From the NCBI GenBank assembly GCA_947469285.1, contig CANIOW010000026.1, positions 1 to 43,699 on the forward strand: DNA of 43,699 nucleotides, written 5' to 3'. Position 1 is the stretch's first letter. Each line of letters begins with the position of its first letter. The notes beneath the pieces were generated by a model. The model searched no databases and had not been told where the DNA came from. It saw nothing but the letters and a program-made list of their open reading frames with translations. The stretch comes from Gammaproteobacteria bacterium (lineage in GTDB: Bacteria > Pseudomonadota > Gammaproteobacteria > Steroidobacterales > Steroidobacteraceae). Shown in pieces: positions 1 to 8,686 of the stretch. The position numbers were made by a program, and so were the translations under genes.

Positions 1-101
1 ACTCTCGAACGAGGGATTCGTGCTCGGTGTGGGGTTTAGGACGTTTTTAGACCGCGGCCAACGATGGTGGCATCGTTACGAGTGTCATTTTTTGTTTTAA
101 G

Positions 102-176
102 TGGTGGGCGGTGCAGGGATTGAACCTGCGACCCCTGCCGTGTGAAGGCAGTGCTCTACCGCTGAGCTAACCGCCC
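102..176 (-). tRNA. tRNA-Val (anticodon CAC)
   Basis: On the minus strand the segment folds as a complete 75-nt cloverleaf. The acceptor stem GGGCGGT pairs with its 3' partner, the D-arm reads TTAGCTCAGCGGTAGAG, and the anticodon stem CTGCC/GGCAG holds loop TTCACAC, giving anticodon CAC. The T-arm carries GGTTCAATCC, and the terminal CCA is encoded. It would decode GUG valine codons. It is divergent from gltX and has its own promoter just upstream. Confidence 0.95.
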
Positions 177-190
177 GCCAAGAACCGTGA

Positions 191-219
191 ATAATAGCGG
201 GGCTGGGCCAGACGGTCAA
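191..219 (-). promoter_or_regulatory. sigma-70 promoter of tRNA-Val
   Basis: Read on the minus strand, a -35 box TTGACC (219-214) and a -10 box TATTAT (196-191) are separated by exactly 17 bases. The predicted start lies about 8 bases before the mature tRNA 5' end. This is a near-consensus arrangement suited to a stable-RNA gene. Confidence 0.75.
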
Positions 220-302
220 CCGTGGATATCCGCGCGCGTCCGTGGTCTGCTAGCATTCACATTCTCGCTATTTGGCATTCCCATTAAGAACAAGACACGG
301 CC

Positions 303-1724
303 ATGACTACGCCCACTCCCGGCACCGTGCGTACGCGCTTCGCCCCCAGTCCCACCGGTCTGCTGCACATCGGCGGGGTACGCACCGCCTTGTTCTGCTG
401 GCTGTACGCCCGGCGGCATGGGGGGGCTTTCGTGCTGCGCGTTGAAGACACCGACCGCGAACGTTCCACGGATGAAGCCGTGCGCGTCATCCTTGAAGGC
501 ATGGCCTGGCTTGGCCTGAACCCGGACGAGGGTCCGTTTTACCAAACCCGGCGCTATGACCGGTATCGCGAGGTCATCGGCGACTGGCTGGCCAGTGGCA
601 AGGCCTACCACTGCTACTGCTCCAAGGAAGAGTTGGACACCATGCGTGCCGAGCAGCAGGCCCGCGGTGACAAGCCGCGCTATGACGGCCGTTGCCGTCA
701 TGGTAAGCCCAAGGTGGAGGGCGTCTCTCCGGTGGTTCGCTTCAAGAACCCTGGCGAGGGCGAGGTGGTGGTGAACGACGCAGTGCATGGCCGCGTGGTG
801 TTCCAGAACAAAGAGCTGGACGATCTGATCATCCAGCGCTCAGACGGCAACCCGACCTACAATTTCTGTGTGGTGGTCGATGACTACGACATGGCTATTA
901 CCCATGTCATCCGCGGTGACGACCATCTGAACAACACGCCGCGCCAGCTGAACATGCTGCGCGCCATGGTGGGCGAGGGCGGCGCGGTGCCGGTTTACGC
1001 GCACCTGCCCATGATCCTCGGTCCCGACGGCGCCAAGCTGTCCAAACGCCATGGGGCGGTCAGCGTGCTGGAGTATGAGCGCGAGGGTTTTCTCCCGGAA
1101 GCGCTGCTCAACTATCTGGCACGGTTGGGGTGGTCGCATGGCGACCAAGAGTTTTTCACGCTTGAAGAGATGGTGGAGTTGTTTGACATCGAAGATGTGA
1201 ATACCTCAGCCTCGGCCATCAACCCGGACAAACTCGCCTGGCTGAACCAACAGCACATGTTGGTGGCAGACGAAACCCGCCTCGCAGACATGCTACGGGT
1301 CCAACTGACGGCGATGGGTATTACGCCGGCGTTGGAGGGCCCGAACCTGGTCGCTATCGTGGCCTGCCAGAAGGAACGCTCCAAAACGCTGCGCGAAATG
1401 GCCATGGCCAGCCGCTTTTTCTTTGAGGCGCCGCAGGTCTACGAAGAAAAAGCGGCCAAGAAGCATCTGGCGCCGGAAGGCCAGGCCGCCCTGTTGGCGG
1501 TCGCCGCGGCGCTTGAGCTGCTGGCGGACTGGTCGCCGCTGGCCATTCATGAAGCCTTAAATGGTTTGGCGGCGGCGCAGGGTGTGGGGCTGGGCAAGTT
1601 GGCGCAGCCAGTACGGGTGGCCGTCTCGGGCGGCGGCGTGTCGCCGCCTATCGATGCCACACTGGCTATTCTGGGCCGGTCGGAAACCCTGGCGCGCCTG
1701 ACACGTGCGGCCACCAACGCCTAG
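303..1724 (+). CDS. gltX: glutamyl-tRNA synthetase
   Basis: This cytoplasmic class I aminoacyl-tRNA synthetase joins glutamate to tRNA-Glu using ATP. The 473-residue length is usual for bacterial GluRS. The N-terminal Rossmann fold shows FAPSPTG followed by the HIGH-type signature HIGG at residues 22-25. The second ATP signature KLSKR is at 245-249. The Cys-rich stretch with YHCYCS and RCRHG around residues 100-140 resembles the GluRS zinc-binding region. The C-terminal helical part matches the anticodon-binding domain. The start is ATG 303; no strong Shine-Dalgarno site precedes it, but the signature spacing from this Met is normal. A tRNA-Glu gene lies 176 bp downstream and tRNA-Val is divergent upstream, a gene neighbourhood also known in other gammaproteobacteria. 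Confidence 0.97.
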   Translation: MTTPTPGTVRTRFAPSPTGLLHIGGVRTALFCWLYARRHGGAFVLRVEDTDRERSTDEAVRVILEGMAWLGLNPDEGPFYQTRRYDRYREVIGDWLASGKAYHCYCSKEELDTMRAEQQARGDKPRYDGRCRHGKPKVEGVSPVVRFKNPGEGEVVVNDAVHGRVVFQNKELDDLIIQRSDGNPTYNFCVVVDDYDMAITHVIRGDDHLNNTPRQLNMLRAMVGEGGAVPVYAHLPMILGPDGAKLSKRHGAVSVLEYEREGFLPEALLNYLARLGWSHGDQEFFTLEEMVELFDIEDVNTSASAINPDKLAWLNQQHMLVADETRLADMLRVQLTAMGITPALEGPNLVAIVACQKERSKTLREMAMASRFFFEAPQVYEEKAAKKHLAPEGQAALLAVAAALELLADWSPLAIHEALNGLAAAQGVGLGKLAQPVRVAVSGGGVSPPIDATLAILGRSETLARLTRAATNA

Positions 1725-1743
1725 AAAAGCTTGCCGGGTAACG

Positions 1744-1772
1744 TTGACAGTCAGGCCCGGTTCCCCTAAATT
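1744..1772 (+). promoter_or_regulatory. sigma-70 promoter of the tRNA-Ala/tRNA-Glu unit
   Basis: A perfect -35 TTGACA (1744-1749) and a -10 TAAATT (1767-1772) are 17 bases apart. A GC-rich discriminator (ACCGGGCTCG) follows, as in stringently controlled stable-RNA promoters. The predicted start is about 8 bases before tRNA-Ala. Confidence 0.75.
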
Positions 1773-1787
1773 ACCGGGCTCGGCTGT

Positions 1788-1863
<76 letters not shown>

Positions 1864-1869
1864 TTCCTC

Positions 1870-1890
1870 CCGTACGGTTCTGCCGTACGG
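1870..1890 (+). repeat. tandem CCGTACGG palindromes between two tRNAs
   Basis: Two identical copies of the 8-base palindrome CCGTACGG (1870-1877 and 1883-1890) are separated by TTCTG. In RNA they can pair with each other as an 8-bp stem. They fill most of the 36-base spacer between tRNA-Ala and tRNA-Glu and could mark the site where the precursor is cut. Confidence 0.6.
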
Positions 1891-1899
1891 CTCGGCAGC

Positions 1900-1975
1900 G
1901 TCCCTGTCGTCTAGAGGCCCAGGACCCCACCCTTTCAAGGTGGCGACACGGGTTCGAATCCCGTCAGGGACGCCA
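1900..1975 (+). tRNA. tRNA-Glu (anticodon UUC)
   Basis: A 76-nt cloverleaf. The acceptor stem GTCCCTG pairs with CAGGGAC, the discriminator is G, and CCA is encoded. The anticodon stem CACC/GGTG holds loop CTTTCAA, giving TTC. The T-arm has GGTTCGAATCC. It is the substrate of the GltX encoded upstream. Confidence 0.96.
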
Positions 1976-1978
1976 TTT

Positions 1979-2005
1979 CTACGGAAAACCGCTCGGTTTC
2001 CGTAG
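1979..2005 (+). terminator. likely terminator of the tRNA-Ala/Glu transcript
   Basis: Four bases after the tRNA-Glu CCA, arm CTACGGAAAACC pairs with GGTTTCCGTAG (one bulged A, loop GCTC). A modest T-rich tail (CTTGTTTCACCTTTT) follows. The position fits the end of the tRNA unit, but the tail is not a clean T-run. Confidence 0.55.
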
Positions 2006-2049
2006 CTTGTTTCACCTTTTCTCCGTTCCGTTTTGTGCGGCAATTCCGG

Positions 2050-2076
2050 TTGTCGTGGGTTGGCGTGGCCTAAGAT
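2050..2076 (+). promoter_or_regulatory. weak candidate promoter of the EPS operon
   Basis: The 147-bp gap between tRNA-Glu and the export gene must hold the operon promoter unless transcription reads through. The best sigma-70-like match is TTGTCG (2050-2055) and TAAGAT (2071-2076), with a short 15-base spacer. I find no convincing sigma-54 -24/-12 element here. A G/C-rich tract (2088-2100) precedes the start codon. Confidence 0.25.
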
Positions 2077-2122
2077 TACGTTAACTCCGGGCCCCCCCGG
2101 CTGATGGATATGGAGAGTCAAG

Positions 2123-2743
2123 ATGCCCCTGAAGTCGTACTGCAGCGTTTGGTCGCTGCTCGTCGCCGGCACCTGCTGCCTGCCGTTCGCTGCTCATGCG
2201 GACACCCCGCCGCCGCCGGCAGCGATCGTGGAGGCGCAGGCGGACTACCACGTGGGCGCAGGCGATCAGCTGAATGTCTATGTGTGGAACCACCCGGAAC
2301 TCACTCTGACCGTGCCGGTTCGCCCGGACGGCAAGATTTCCACGCCGCTCATCGAAAGCCTACCGGCTGCGGGTAAAACACCCACGGAACTGGCGCGGGA
2401 GATGGAAGCGGCGCTGTCCGAATATGTGCGCTCGCCCAAAGTGAATGTCATCGTCACCGGATTCGTCGGCGACTTGCCCGACCAGGTGCGGGTCATCGGC
2501 CAGGCGGCCAAGCCGCAGTCCCTGCCGTATCGCGCCAACATGACGGTGCTCGATGTGCTCATCGCTTCGGGTGGCCTGGCGCCATTCGCCGCCGGCAACC
2601 GCGCGCATATCGTGCGCATGGTCGACGGCAAGTCGATCAAGATCAAAGTTCGTCTGGCCGATATCGCCGAGAAAGGCGATCTGAAGACGAATGTGGCTAT
2701 CCGGCCCGGTGACGTCATTGTCATTCCAGAATCCCGTTTCTAA
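2123..2743 (+). CDS. polysaccharide export protein, exosortase-A-system type
   Basis: A Wza/GumB-type polysaccharide export protein, expected to act in the outer membrane or periplasm as part of the channel that moves the polymer out. It has 206 residues. The N-terminus is a signal peptide ending near AAHA/D (residue 26); there is no lipobox Cys at the cleavage site. The poly_export domain follows (YHVGAGDQLNVYVW, about residues 42-130). A SLBB-like part (VRVIGQAAKP through RPGDVIVIPES) forms the C-terminus. This short architecture matches the export family found in XrtA/PEP-CTERM EPS loci. GGAGAG 5 bases upstream supports ATG 2123. It is the first gene of the operon, 12 bp before the chain-length gene. 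Confidence 0.9.
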   Translation: MPLKSYCSVWSLLVAGTCCLPFAAHADTPPPPAAIVEAQADYHVGAGDQLNVYVWNHPELTLTVPVRPDGKISTPLIESLPAAGKTPTELAREMEAALSEYVRSPKVNVIVTGFVGDLPDQVRVIGQAAKPQSLPYRANMTVLDVLIASGGLAPFAAGNRAHIVRMVDGKSIKIKVRLADIAEKGDLKTNVAIRPGDVIVIPESRF

Positions 2744-2755
2744 GGCGCTGTACGC

Positions 2756-4330
2756 ATGAATGAATTGCTCATTGAACTGCGTCAGCTGGCCTTTGGTGCC
2801 TGGCGTTTCCGTTGGGTCGGCGTTATCGCCGCCTGGCTGCTGGCGATCGGTGGCTGGGCGATGGTGTACTCGCTGCCCGACAGCTATGTCTCCAAAACCC
2901 GTGTCTATGTGGACAGCGAATCCATCTTGCGGCCGCTGCTGACCGGCATTGCGGTGCAGCGCGACGTGGATGCCCAGGTCAAATTGATGACCACGGTGTT
3001 GCTCAGTCGTCCGAATCTCGAGAAGGTCATCCGCTCCACGGACTTAGGCCTGCGCTCCACCGACGAAAAATCGCTGGAAAGTCTGGTGCTGCGTTTGCAG
3101 GACCTGATTGAGGTGAAGACCACCGCCAAGAACGTGTTCGAGATCAGCTTTGAAGATACCGACAGGCGCACCTCGTTTAAGGTCGTACAGACCTTGCTCG
3201 ACACTTTCATCGAAGACACCCTCGGCATGAAACGCACGGACTCGGGCGTAGCCCAGCGTTTTCTGCGTGACCAATTGCGTGAATACGAACAGCGTCTGAA
3301 CGACTCCGAACAGCGCCTGGCGGATTTCAAGCAGAAGAATTTGGGGTTGATGCCGGAGCAGGGCAGCGACTACTTCCAACAGATGCAAGCACGTTCCTCG
3401 GCGCTCGCCGACCTGCGTACCCAGTATGCGCAGCTCAGCGAACGCCGCTTGGAATTGCGTCGTCAGGTCGCTGGTGAAGCCCCGACCCTGGGTATGCTGA
3501 CGCCGCCGGCAGTGCAGGCGATTGATGATCAGCTCAATGCGCTGCGCGCACGACGCTCGGCCTTGCTGGTGCAGTACACCGAAAAACACCCCGATGTGGT
3601 GGGCATGGAAGACACCATCCGCCGGCTCGAGGCTGAACGCAAAGTGGTCCTGGCTTCCAGCAAGCCGATGATCGCCGGTCAGCTGATTGTCGGCGAGGGC
3701 GCTGGCGCCCGCGTCATTGACGCTAATCCTATCTACCAGAGCGTGAAGATCGCCCTGAGCCAGACCGACGCGCAAATCGCTGAGCTGCGTGGCCGCATGA
3801 CGTCTGAGCAGTCACGTATCGGTGAGCTACGCGGGCGAGCACAGATTATTCCTGAAATCGAGGCTGAGCTGTCACGCCTGACCCGCGACTTCGACGTCAA
3901 CAATAAACAGTATCAGGCCTTGTTGCAGCGCCTCGAGTCGGCACGTATCAGTGAAAATGCCGACGAAAGCGCGGAGAACGTCAAGTTCCGCATCATTGAC
4001 CCGCCGATGCTGCCGCTCCGTCCGGATGGCCCGCCTAGGCGGCTGTTCTTCCTGGCCGTCATGCTGCTCAGTCTGCTGGGCGGCATTGGGGTCACGGTCG
4101 GACTGCACCTGTTGCGGCCGGTCATCATGACCCGCGAAGCGCTGCATGCCGCTATCGGTCTGCCGGTCATGGCGACCATGAGTGAACTCAAGCCGAAAAT
4201 TGTGCAGCAGTGGTTTGAACGCGAGGTGCCGCAGGTGGCCATGGCCGTGGGTGTGCTGGTGGCCGGCACCCTGCTGAACGCCGTGCTGGTGCAATACGTC
4301 CGAATGTTGGTGAAGGGAGTGACGGGATGA
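2756..4330 (+). CDS. EPS chain-length determinant (Wzz/GNVR type)
   Basis: An inner-membrane polysaccharide co-polymerase that sets polymer length and activates the partner tyrosine kinase. It has 524 residues. A first membrane segment lies at about 18-40 (WVGVIAAWLLAIGG), followed by a Wzz domain. A long coiled-coil periplasmic region spans about 165-410, with the GNVR-like segment near 380-400. A second membrane segment (LFFLAVMLLSLLGGIG) is near 430, and a further hydrophobic stretch lies close to the C-terminus. The length and the extra C-terminal hydrophobic segment fit the XrtA-associated chain-length family. Its stop overlaps the kinase start (ATGA), so the two are probably translated as a pair. 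Confidence 0.9.
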   Translation: MNELLIELRQLAFGAWRFRWVGVIAAWLLAIGGWAMVYSLPDSYVSKTRVYVDSESILRPLLTGIAVQRDVDAQVKLMTTVLLSRPNLEKVIRSTDLGLRSTDEKSLESLVLRLQDLIEVKTTAKNVFEISFEDTDRRTSFKVVQTLLDTFIEDTLGMKRTDSGVAQRFLRDQLREYEQRLNDSEQRLADFKQKNLGLMPEQGSDYFQQMQARSSALADLRTQYAQLSERRLELRRQVAGEAPTLGMLTPPAVQAIDDQLNALRARRSALLVQYTEKHPDVVGMEDTIRRLEAERKVVLASSKPMIAGQLIVGEGAGARVIDANPIYQSVKIALSQTDAQIAELRGRMTSEQSRIGELRGRAQIIPEIEAELSRLTRDFDVNNKQYQALLQRLESARISENADESAENVKFRIIDPPMLPLRPDGPPRRLFFLAVMLLSLLGGIGVTVGLHLLRPVIMTREALHAAIGLPVMATMSELKPKIVQQWFEREVPQVAMAVGVLVAGTLLNAVLVQYVRMLVKGVTG

Positions 4331-5334
4331 GCATCGTAGAACGTGCAATGGAACGAGCCAAACAGGCGCGTGCGCAGGTTAGCCAACAAGGTGCCCAGCC
4401 CCCGGAGCGGCTGGTGCCGGCGGCTACGAGCCAAGTGCTGGCTGCCACTGAGGCGCCCACCGCGGAGCGCCTGGCGGATACCGACGCCCCGCCTTTCCCG
4501 ATTGAAAGTCTCAGCTATTTCAAGCTGGATATGGCATCCATCCGCGAGGCGGGCGGTTTGCCTGAAGTAGAGAACATGCAAGACAGCGTGGACCAGCTGC
4601 GCCGGCTCAAGTGGCCGCTGCTGAAGGCCATGCAGGGTCGCGGTGGTCAGCAGGAAGCACTGAACAACCGTTTGGTGATCACCAGCTCCTTGCCACATGA
4701 AGGCAAGACCTTTATGTCGCTCGGTATCACGCTGACGCTGGCCCGGGAAAAGGGTATGCGGGTAGTGCTGGTGGATGCCGACGTAGCTCGCGCCACCATG
4801 TCGCGCAATCTTGGCGTGAAAGACCGTCCGGGATTGACTGAATTGCTGCATGGCGAGAAAAAACTCGAAGAGGTGTTGCTGCGCACCGACCGTCCGGCGT
4901 TGTTCATTTTGCCAGCAGGTCGCGGCGATACCCGCGCACCCGAGCTCATGGGTTCGCCCCAGATGTCAAAGATTGCGGAGGAGCTGTCGGCTTTTGTTGG
5001 CGGTGGCATCGTGATATTTGACACCTCGCCACTGCTGGCGACCAACGAGTCGCAGGTATTGTCGCGGTTTGCTGGCTACTTGTTGCTGGTGGTGCGGGCT
5101 GGACAAACCCCGCGCGATGCGGTGGTGGCTGCAGCCGACCTGATCCCTGAAGGGATTCCGTCTTCCGCCGTGCTGAATGGCGTGGAGTACGGTTTGATGT
5201 CTACTCACTATGGCTATTACGGTTACTACGGCCCCTACGGCAAGAAGTATGGTCAGTACCGTTACGGTGAAGAGTCCGCCCCCGATAGCGGCGGCATTTC
5301 GGAATTTGAAGGAGACGATTCCCGTGCAGCGTAA
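4327..5334 (+). CDS. XrtA-associated tyrosine autokinase (BY-kinase)
   Basis: A bacterial tyrosine kinase that works with the chain-length protein to cycle polymer synthesis and export. It has 335 residues. The kinase domain begins near residue 110 with Walker A SSLPHEGKT (120-128). Walker A' VVLVDADV is at 146-153, and the Walker B-like IVIFDTSPL lies near 230. The C-terminus carries a dense Tyr/Gly cluster (about 10 Tyr in residues 290-318), the usual autophosphorylation tail. No membrane segment is present, so it is the separate cytoplasmic type. The start overlaps the previous stop by ATGA, and the end overlaps the next gene by 11 bases. Confidence 0.92.
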   Translation: MSIVERAMERAKQARAQVSQQGAQPPERLVPAATSQVLAATEAPTAERLADTDAPPFPIESLSYFKLDMASIREAGGLPEVENMQDSVDQLRRLKWPLLKAMQGRGGQQEALNNRLVITSSLPHEGKTFMSLGITLTLAREKGMRVVLVDADVARATMSRNLGVKDRPGLTELLHGEKKLEEVLLRTDRPALFILPAGRGDTRAPELMGSPQMSKIAEELSAFVGGGIVIFDTSPLLATNESQVLSRFAGYLLLVVRAGQTPRDAVVAAADLIPEGIPSSAVLNGVEYGLMSTHYGYYGYYGPYGKKYGQYRYGEESAPDSGGISEFEGDDSRAA

Positions 5335-6742
5335 CTCTGTTTCCCGTGCCGTTGCGGCCTGCTTGTGCCTGGCGGGCACGGCGCTCACCGCCAGTGCCTA
5401 TGCCGCCGTGGACCAAGATGGGTTCCATGCGCTGCTGAAGGCCGGCGTTTATTTCATCGATAACCCGTTTGCGGTGCCGCCTGGGCAACCTAAGCACAGC
5501 GATGTGACGGGGCGGTTCAGTCCGGAGTTGGGCTATACCCATGTGACGGATCGCACGGAAATTGATCTGAACTACACACTCGATGCCGTGCAATACGCCA
5601 GCAGCGACGGGCTTAACAGCGCCCAGCACCAGGCCATTGCCAAGGCCTTGTGGAAGGCGCTGCCGGAATGGCTCAGCCTTGAAGTCAACGCCAAGCGTTT
5701 CCAGCAGTCTGCAGACCCCCTCGGTCGCTCACGCCTGGATGGCCTGCTCGGTGACACCAACGCGGTAGACGTCACGGCCGCTTCCTTCGTGCCCCGCCTG
5801 AGGCACGAATTCGGCCATACCACCTTGCAGGGCTACTACGAGGTGTCGCGTACCAAATACGACTGGAAGAACGCTTTGCTCGCGCCGACTCAATTGCGTG
5901 ATGCCAATGATCAAAACGGCTACGCAGCTTTTGGCACTACCCGTGACGATGGCGCCTTCAGCTGGAAAGTAGCAGCAGAACATCAGCGCACCACTTACGG
6001 CACGGCCGCGTTGCAGCCGTTCCAGTACGACAAGCTCAATGCCCAGGTGGGAGTGCCGGTGGGCGCCCGCTGGACCGCACTGGCGGCCGTCGGTGTGGAA
6101 ACCAATATTAGCCAATCCTCTAGCAAGGGTGGGTTGGACAGCAACACGTGGGAAGTGGGCGCACGCTGGAACGGACCGCAAGGAAAAACTCGTTTAGAAG
6201 TCGCGGTGGGTGAGCGTTTCTTCGGAAAGTCTTTCCGCGCCGAGTTCATCCGTGAAGCCAAGCTGCTAACGCTGAAGGGCAGCTATCTGGAAACCCCGAC
6301 GACCGAGACCGCCCGTTTGACGCGCGCGGTGCCGGTGTTTGCAGTAGGCACCGATACCCCTATTAACGATCCTTTCCTGCTCAAGCAGGCGGAATTTTCT
6401 GCCACGCTCAATGGCTCGCGGACCAGCCTGACTTTCGGCGGCTATGACCAGCGTCGGCAGTTCATCGCCACGCCGTTGCGCGGTGATGATACGCGTCGGG
6501 GATTGACTGGCCGTGTTGTGCGCCACCTGTCATCGCGTATGGATCTGGCTTTTGATGGTTCCTGGACCCAGGTCAAGGTGGATGGTTCCGGACAGTTTAA
6601 GGAGGCCGAAGGCGGTCTGGAGCTGTCACGCGAAGTGGGCCGTAATACGGCACTCATTCTCGGTGCGCGTCGTTGGCACCGTGCAGGTGCTGAGCCATTC
6701 AAGGTCATCGCCGGGTATCTTCAGGTGGCGATGCGCTTCTAA
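5324..6742 (+). CDS. EPS-associated outer-membrane beta-barrel protein
   Basis: A predicted outer-membrane protein of the family found beside exosortase-A EPS genes (PEP-CTERM-system-associated OMP); its exact role is unknown. From GTG 5324 it has 472 residues: a signal peptide ending near SAYA/A (residue 28), then alternating amphipathic strands. The family-like block VGERFFGKSF is present and the final residue is Phe, typical of BAM substrates. I chose GTG 5324 because GAAGGAGA lies 9 bases upstream and a signal peptide starts there. An upstream in-frame ATG at 5210 would add a non-secretory leader inside the kinase gene. The TAA stop is part of the TAAGGAG site of the next gene. Confidence 0.82.
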   Translation: MQRNSVSRAVAACLCLAGTALTASAYAAVDQDGFHALLKAGVYFIDNPFAVPPGQPKHSDVTGRFSPELGYTHVTDRTEIDLNYTLDAVQYASSDGLNSAQHQAIAKALWKALPEWLSLEVNAKRFQQSADPLGRSRLDGLLGDTNAVDVTAASFVPRLRHEFGHTTLQGYYEVSRTKYDWKNALLAPTQLRDANDQNGYAAFGTTRDDGAFSWKVAAEHQRTTYGTAALQPFQYDKLNAQVGVPVGARWTALAAVGVETNISQSSSKGGLDSNTWEVGARWNGPQGKTRLEVAVGERFFGKSFRAEFIREAKLLTLKGSYLETPTTETARLTRAVPVFAVGTDTPINDPFLLKQAEFSATLNGSRTSLTFGGYDQRRQFIATPLRGDDTRRGLTGRVVRHLSSRMDLAFDGSWTQVKVDGSGQFKEAEGGLELSREVGRNTALILGARRWHRAGAEPFKVIAGYLQVAMRF

Positions 6743-6753
6743 GGAGCTGGCCC

Positions 6754-7623
6754 GTGTTCGCAATGGAAGGCCGTAGCGGCGGCACGTTCGACACGGGCGC
6801 ACGCAACGCGCTCAGCTGCGACGTGGAGGACTACTTTCAGGTGGCCGCCTTTGACGGCGTGGTGAAACGCAGCACTTGGGATAGTCAGGTGGGGCGCGTG
6901 GCCAGAAATGCCCATGCGGTGCTGGATCTGTTCGCTCGCGCAGGCGTGAAGGGAACCTTCTTTACGCTGGGTTGGGTGGCGGAACGTCACCCAGAGCTGG
7001 TGCAGCGTATGGTGGCGGAGGGCCACGAGGTGGCCAGCCACGGGTATGACCATGCCAAAGTGACGACGCTCACGCCCGACCAGTTTCGCGCAGACGTGCG
7101 TCGGACTAAAGCCTTGCTTGAAGACATGGCGGGGGTTGCCATCAAGGGTTACCGCGCCCCCAGTTATTCCATCGGGCGCGACACGCTGTGGGCACTCGAG
7201 GTGCTGCAGGAAGAAGGTCATACCTATAGCTCCAGCATTTACCCGATCCAGCATGACCACTACGGTATGCCGGAAGCCCCGCGTTTCGCTTTTCGAACCC
7301 GTCCCGGTGGTCTTTTGGAATTGCCGGTGACCACGGTGAAGGTGGCCGGTCGACAACTGCCGTGTGGCGGTGGCGGATACTTCCGGCTATTGCCTTACGG
7401 ATGGTCTCGTTGGGCGCTACGGCGGGTGAATAGCCAAGACCAGCGCTCGGGCATTTTTTACTTTCATCCCTGGGAAATTGACCCAGACCAGCCACGCATT
7501 GCCAATGCCTCGCTAAAAAGTCGCTTGCGGCATTACGTGAATCTGTCATCTATGGAGCAACGTCTCGAACGCTTACTGCGCGACTTTCAGTGGGGACGGA
7601 TGGATGAGGTGTTTGGTGTCTGA
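6754..7623 (+). CDS. XrtA-system polysaccharide deacetylase
   Basis: A NodB-fold carbohydrate esterase predicted to remove N-acetyl groups from the exopolysaccharide. It has 289 residues. Motif 1 is SCDVEDYF (Asp pair near residues 28-31), and motif 2, SHGYDH, supplies the metal-binding His residues. Motif 3 RAPSYSIG follows, and FYFHPWEID near the C-terminus is characteristic of this family. No signal peptide is visible, in line with family members thought to act on cytoplasmic or membrane-bound intermediates. GTG 6754 has AAGGAG 7 bases before it; ATG 6763 is an alternative three codons in. The stop overlaps the FemAB start by 8 bases. Confidence 0.9.
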   Translation: MFAMEGRSGGTFDTGARNALSCDVEDYFQVAAFDGVVKRSTWDSQVGRVARNAHAVLDLFARAGVKGTFFTLGWVAERHPELVQRMVAEGHEVASHGYDHAKVTTLTPDQFRADVRRTKALLEDMAGVAIKGYRAPSYSIGRDTLWALEVLQEEGHTYSSSIYPIQHDHYGMPEAPRFAFRTRPGGLLELPVTTVKVAGRQLPCGGGGYFRLLPYGWSRWALRRVNSQDQRSGIFYFHPWEIDPDQPRIANASLKSRLRHYVNLSSMEQRLERLLRDFQWGRMDEVFGV

Positions 7624-8686
7624 GCCGGTTGCCGTGGCAGCTGGGGTGGGTTCAGTGTCAACGCGTTGGCTGCGTACTGACGACTCAGCCGACATCGCTG
7701 CGTGGAATGCTTTTGTTTATGCGCATCCGGCGGCTACTTTTTTCCACCGCGCCGAATGGGCCCAGGTGCTGGTGGGCGTCTTTGGACACACCGCGCACTA
7801 CCTGCTCGCGGAACAGGCGGGGCAGGTGGTGGGCGTATTGCCCCTGGCCGAGATGAACAGCTGGCTGTTTGGTAAAACGCTGGTATCCACACCATTTTGT
7901 GTCTACGGCGGCGTGCTGGCCCGGCACCCGGAGGCGCAGGCGGCGTTAGAAACCGCTGCGATGATACTCGGTGAACGCCTTGGGGTGGCGCATATTGAAT
8001 TTCGCAATTCCTTGCCGCAGCGGGATGACTGGCAGCGCAAAGATCTCTACGTAACGTTCCGCAAGACGCTGGCGGTGGATGACGAGACGGAACTCAGTGC
8101 TATTCCGCGCAAGGCGCGCGCCGAAGTGCGCAAGGGTCTCAAAAATGGTCTGTCTGCCACAGTGGAGCGCGATCCCACCACGTGGTACGCCTTGTTTTCT
8201 GAGAGCTTACGCAACCTCGGTACACCGGTGTTCACCTCGCGCTATGCCCAGACCTTGCTGGATATTTTTGGCGCCGATTGCGAAATCCTCACCCTGCGTG
8301 CGGCGGGTACGCCACTCACGTCAGTGCTGAGCTTTTATTTTCGCGGTGAGGTGTTGCCCTATTACGGCGGCGGCGGTGCGGCGGCCCGTTCCACCGGAGC
8401 GCACGATTTGATGTACTACGAGGTGATGCGTCGCGCGCGCACTTTGGGCTGTACGGGCTTCGATTTCGGTCGTAGCAAGCGTGGAACGGGTTCTTACGCA
8501 TTCAAAAAGAATCTGGGTTTTGAAGCAACCCCGCTGGCTTATGAATACCGCTTGGTGCGGGCAAAACAGATGCCGAACCTCAGTTCTACTAACGCCAATT
8601 ACACCCGGATCATTCAGGCCTGGCAGCGGTTGCCGCTGTGGGTCAGCCGGGTCGTCGGTCCGCCGCTCGCCAGACATCTCTGGTGA
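7616..8686 (+). CDS. FemAB-like XrtA/PEP-CTERM-associated protein
   Basis: A GNAT-fold protein of the FemAB type. Relatives transfer amino acids from aminoacyl-tRNA to peptidoglycan precursors; in EPS loci the acceptor is unknown. It has about 356 residues with two acetyltransferase-like halves. The C-terminal half carries LPYYGGGG, and DFGRSKRGTGSYAFKKNLGF is a strong family signature. I prefer GTG 7616 (MSEPVAV), which overlaps the deacetylase stop and has TGAGGT close upstream. ATG 7604 is possible and would add four residues. The stop overlaps the next start as GTGA. Confidence 0.87.
   Translation: MSEPVAVAAGVGSVSTRWLRTDDSADIAAWNAFVYAHPAATFFHRAEWAQVLVGVFGHTAHYLLAEQAGQVVGVLPLAEMNSWLFGKTLVSTPFCVYGGVLARHPEAQAALETAAMILGERLGVAHIEFRNSLPQRDDWQRKDLYVTFRKTLAVDDETELSAIPRKARAEVRKGLKNGLSATVERDPTTWYALFSESLRNLGTPVFTSRYAQTLLDIFGADCEILTLRAAGTPLTSVLSFYFRGEVLPYYGGGGAAARSTGAHDLMYYEVMRRARTLGCTGFDFGRSKRGTGSYAFKKNLGFEATPLAYEYRLVRAKQMPNLSSTNANYTRIIQAWQRLPLWVSRVVGPPLARHLW

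Noticed and set aside
1-59. End of an upstream gene
   Set aside because: The stretch is too short and has no supported frame; I see nothing assignable in it.
60-77. Hairpin AACGATG-GTGG-CATCGTT as a terminator of tRNA-Val
   Set aside because: On the minus strand there is no T-run after it. The T-rich stretch lies on the wrong side, about 10 bases from the stem, so I could not assign it.
2006-2122. Sigma-54 (GlrR-type) promoter before the EPS operon
   Set aside because: A TTGGCGTGG stretch resembles a -24 element, but no GC doublet of a -12 element follows at the right spacing.
3913-4851. A 312-codon minus-strand frame across the chain-length and kinase genes
   Set aside because: It is antisense to two well-supported coupled genes and shows no domain or ribosome site.
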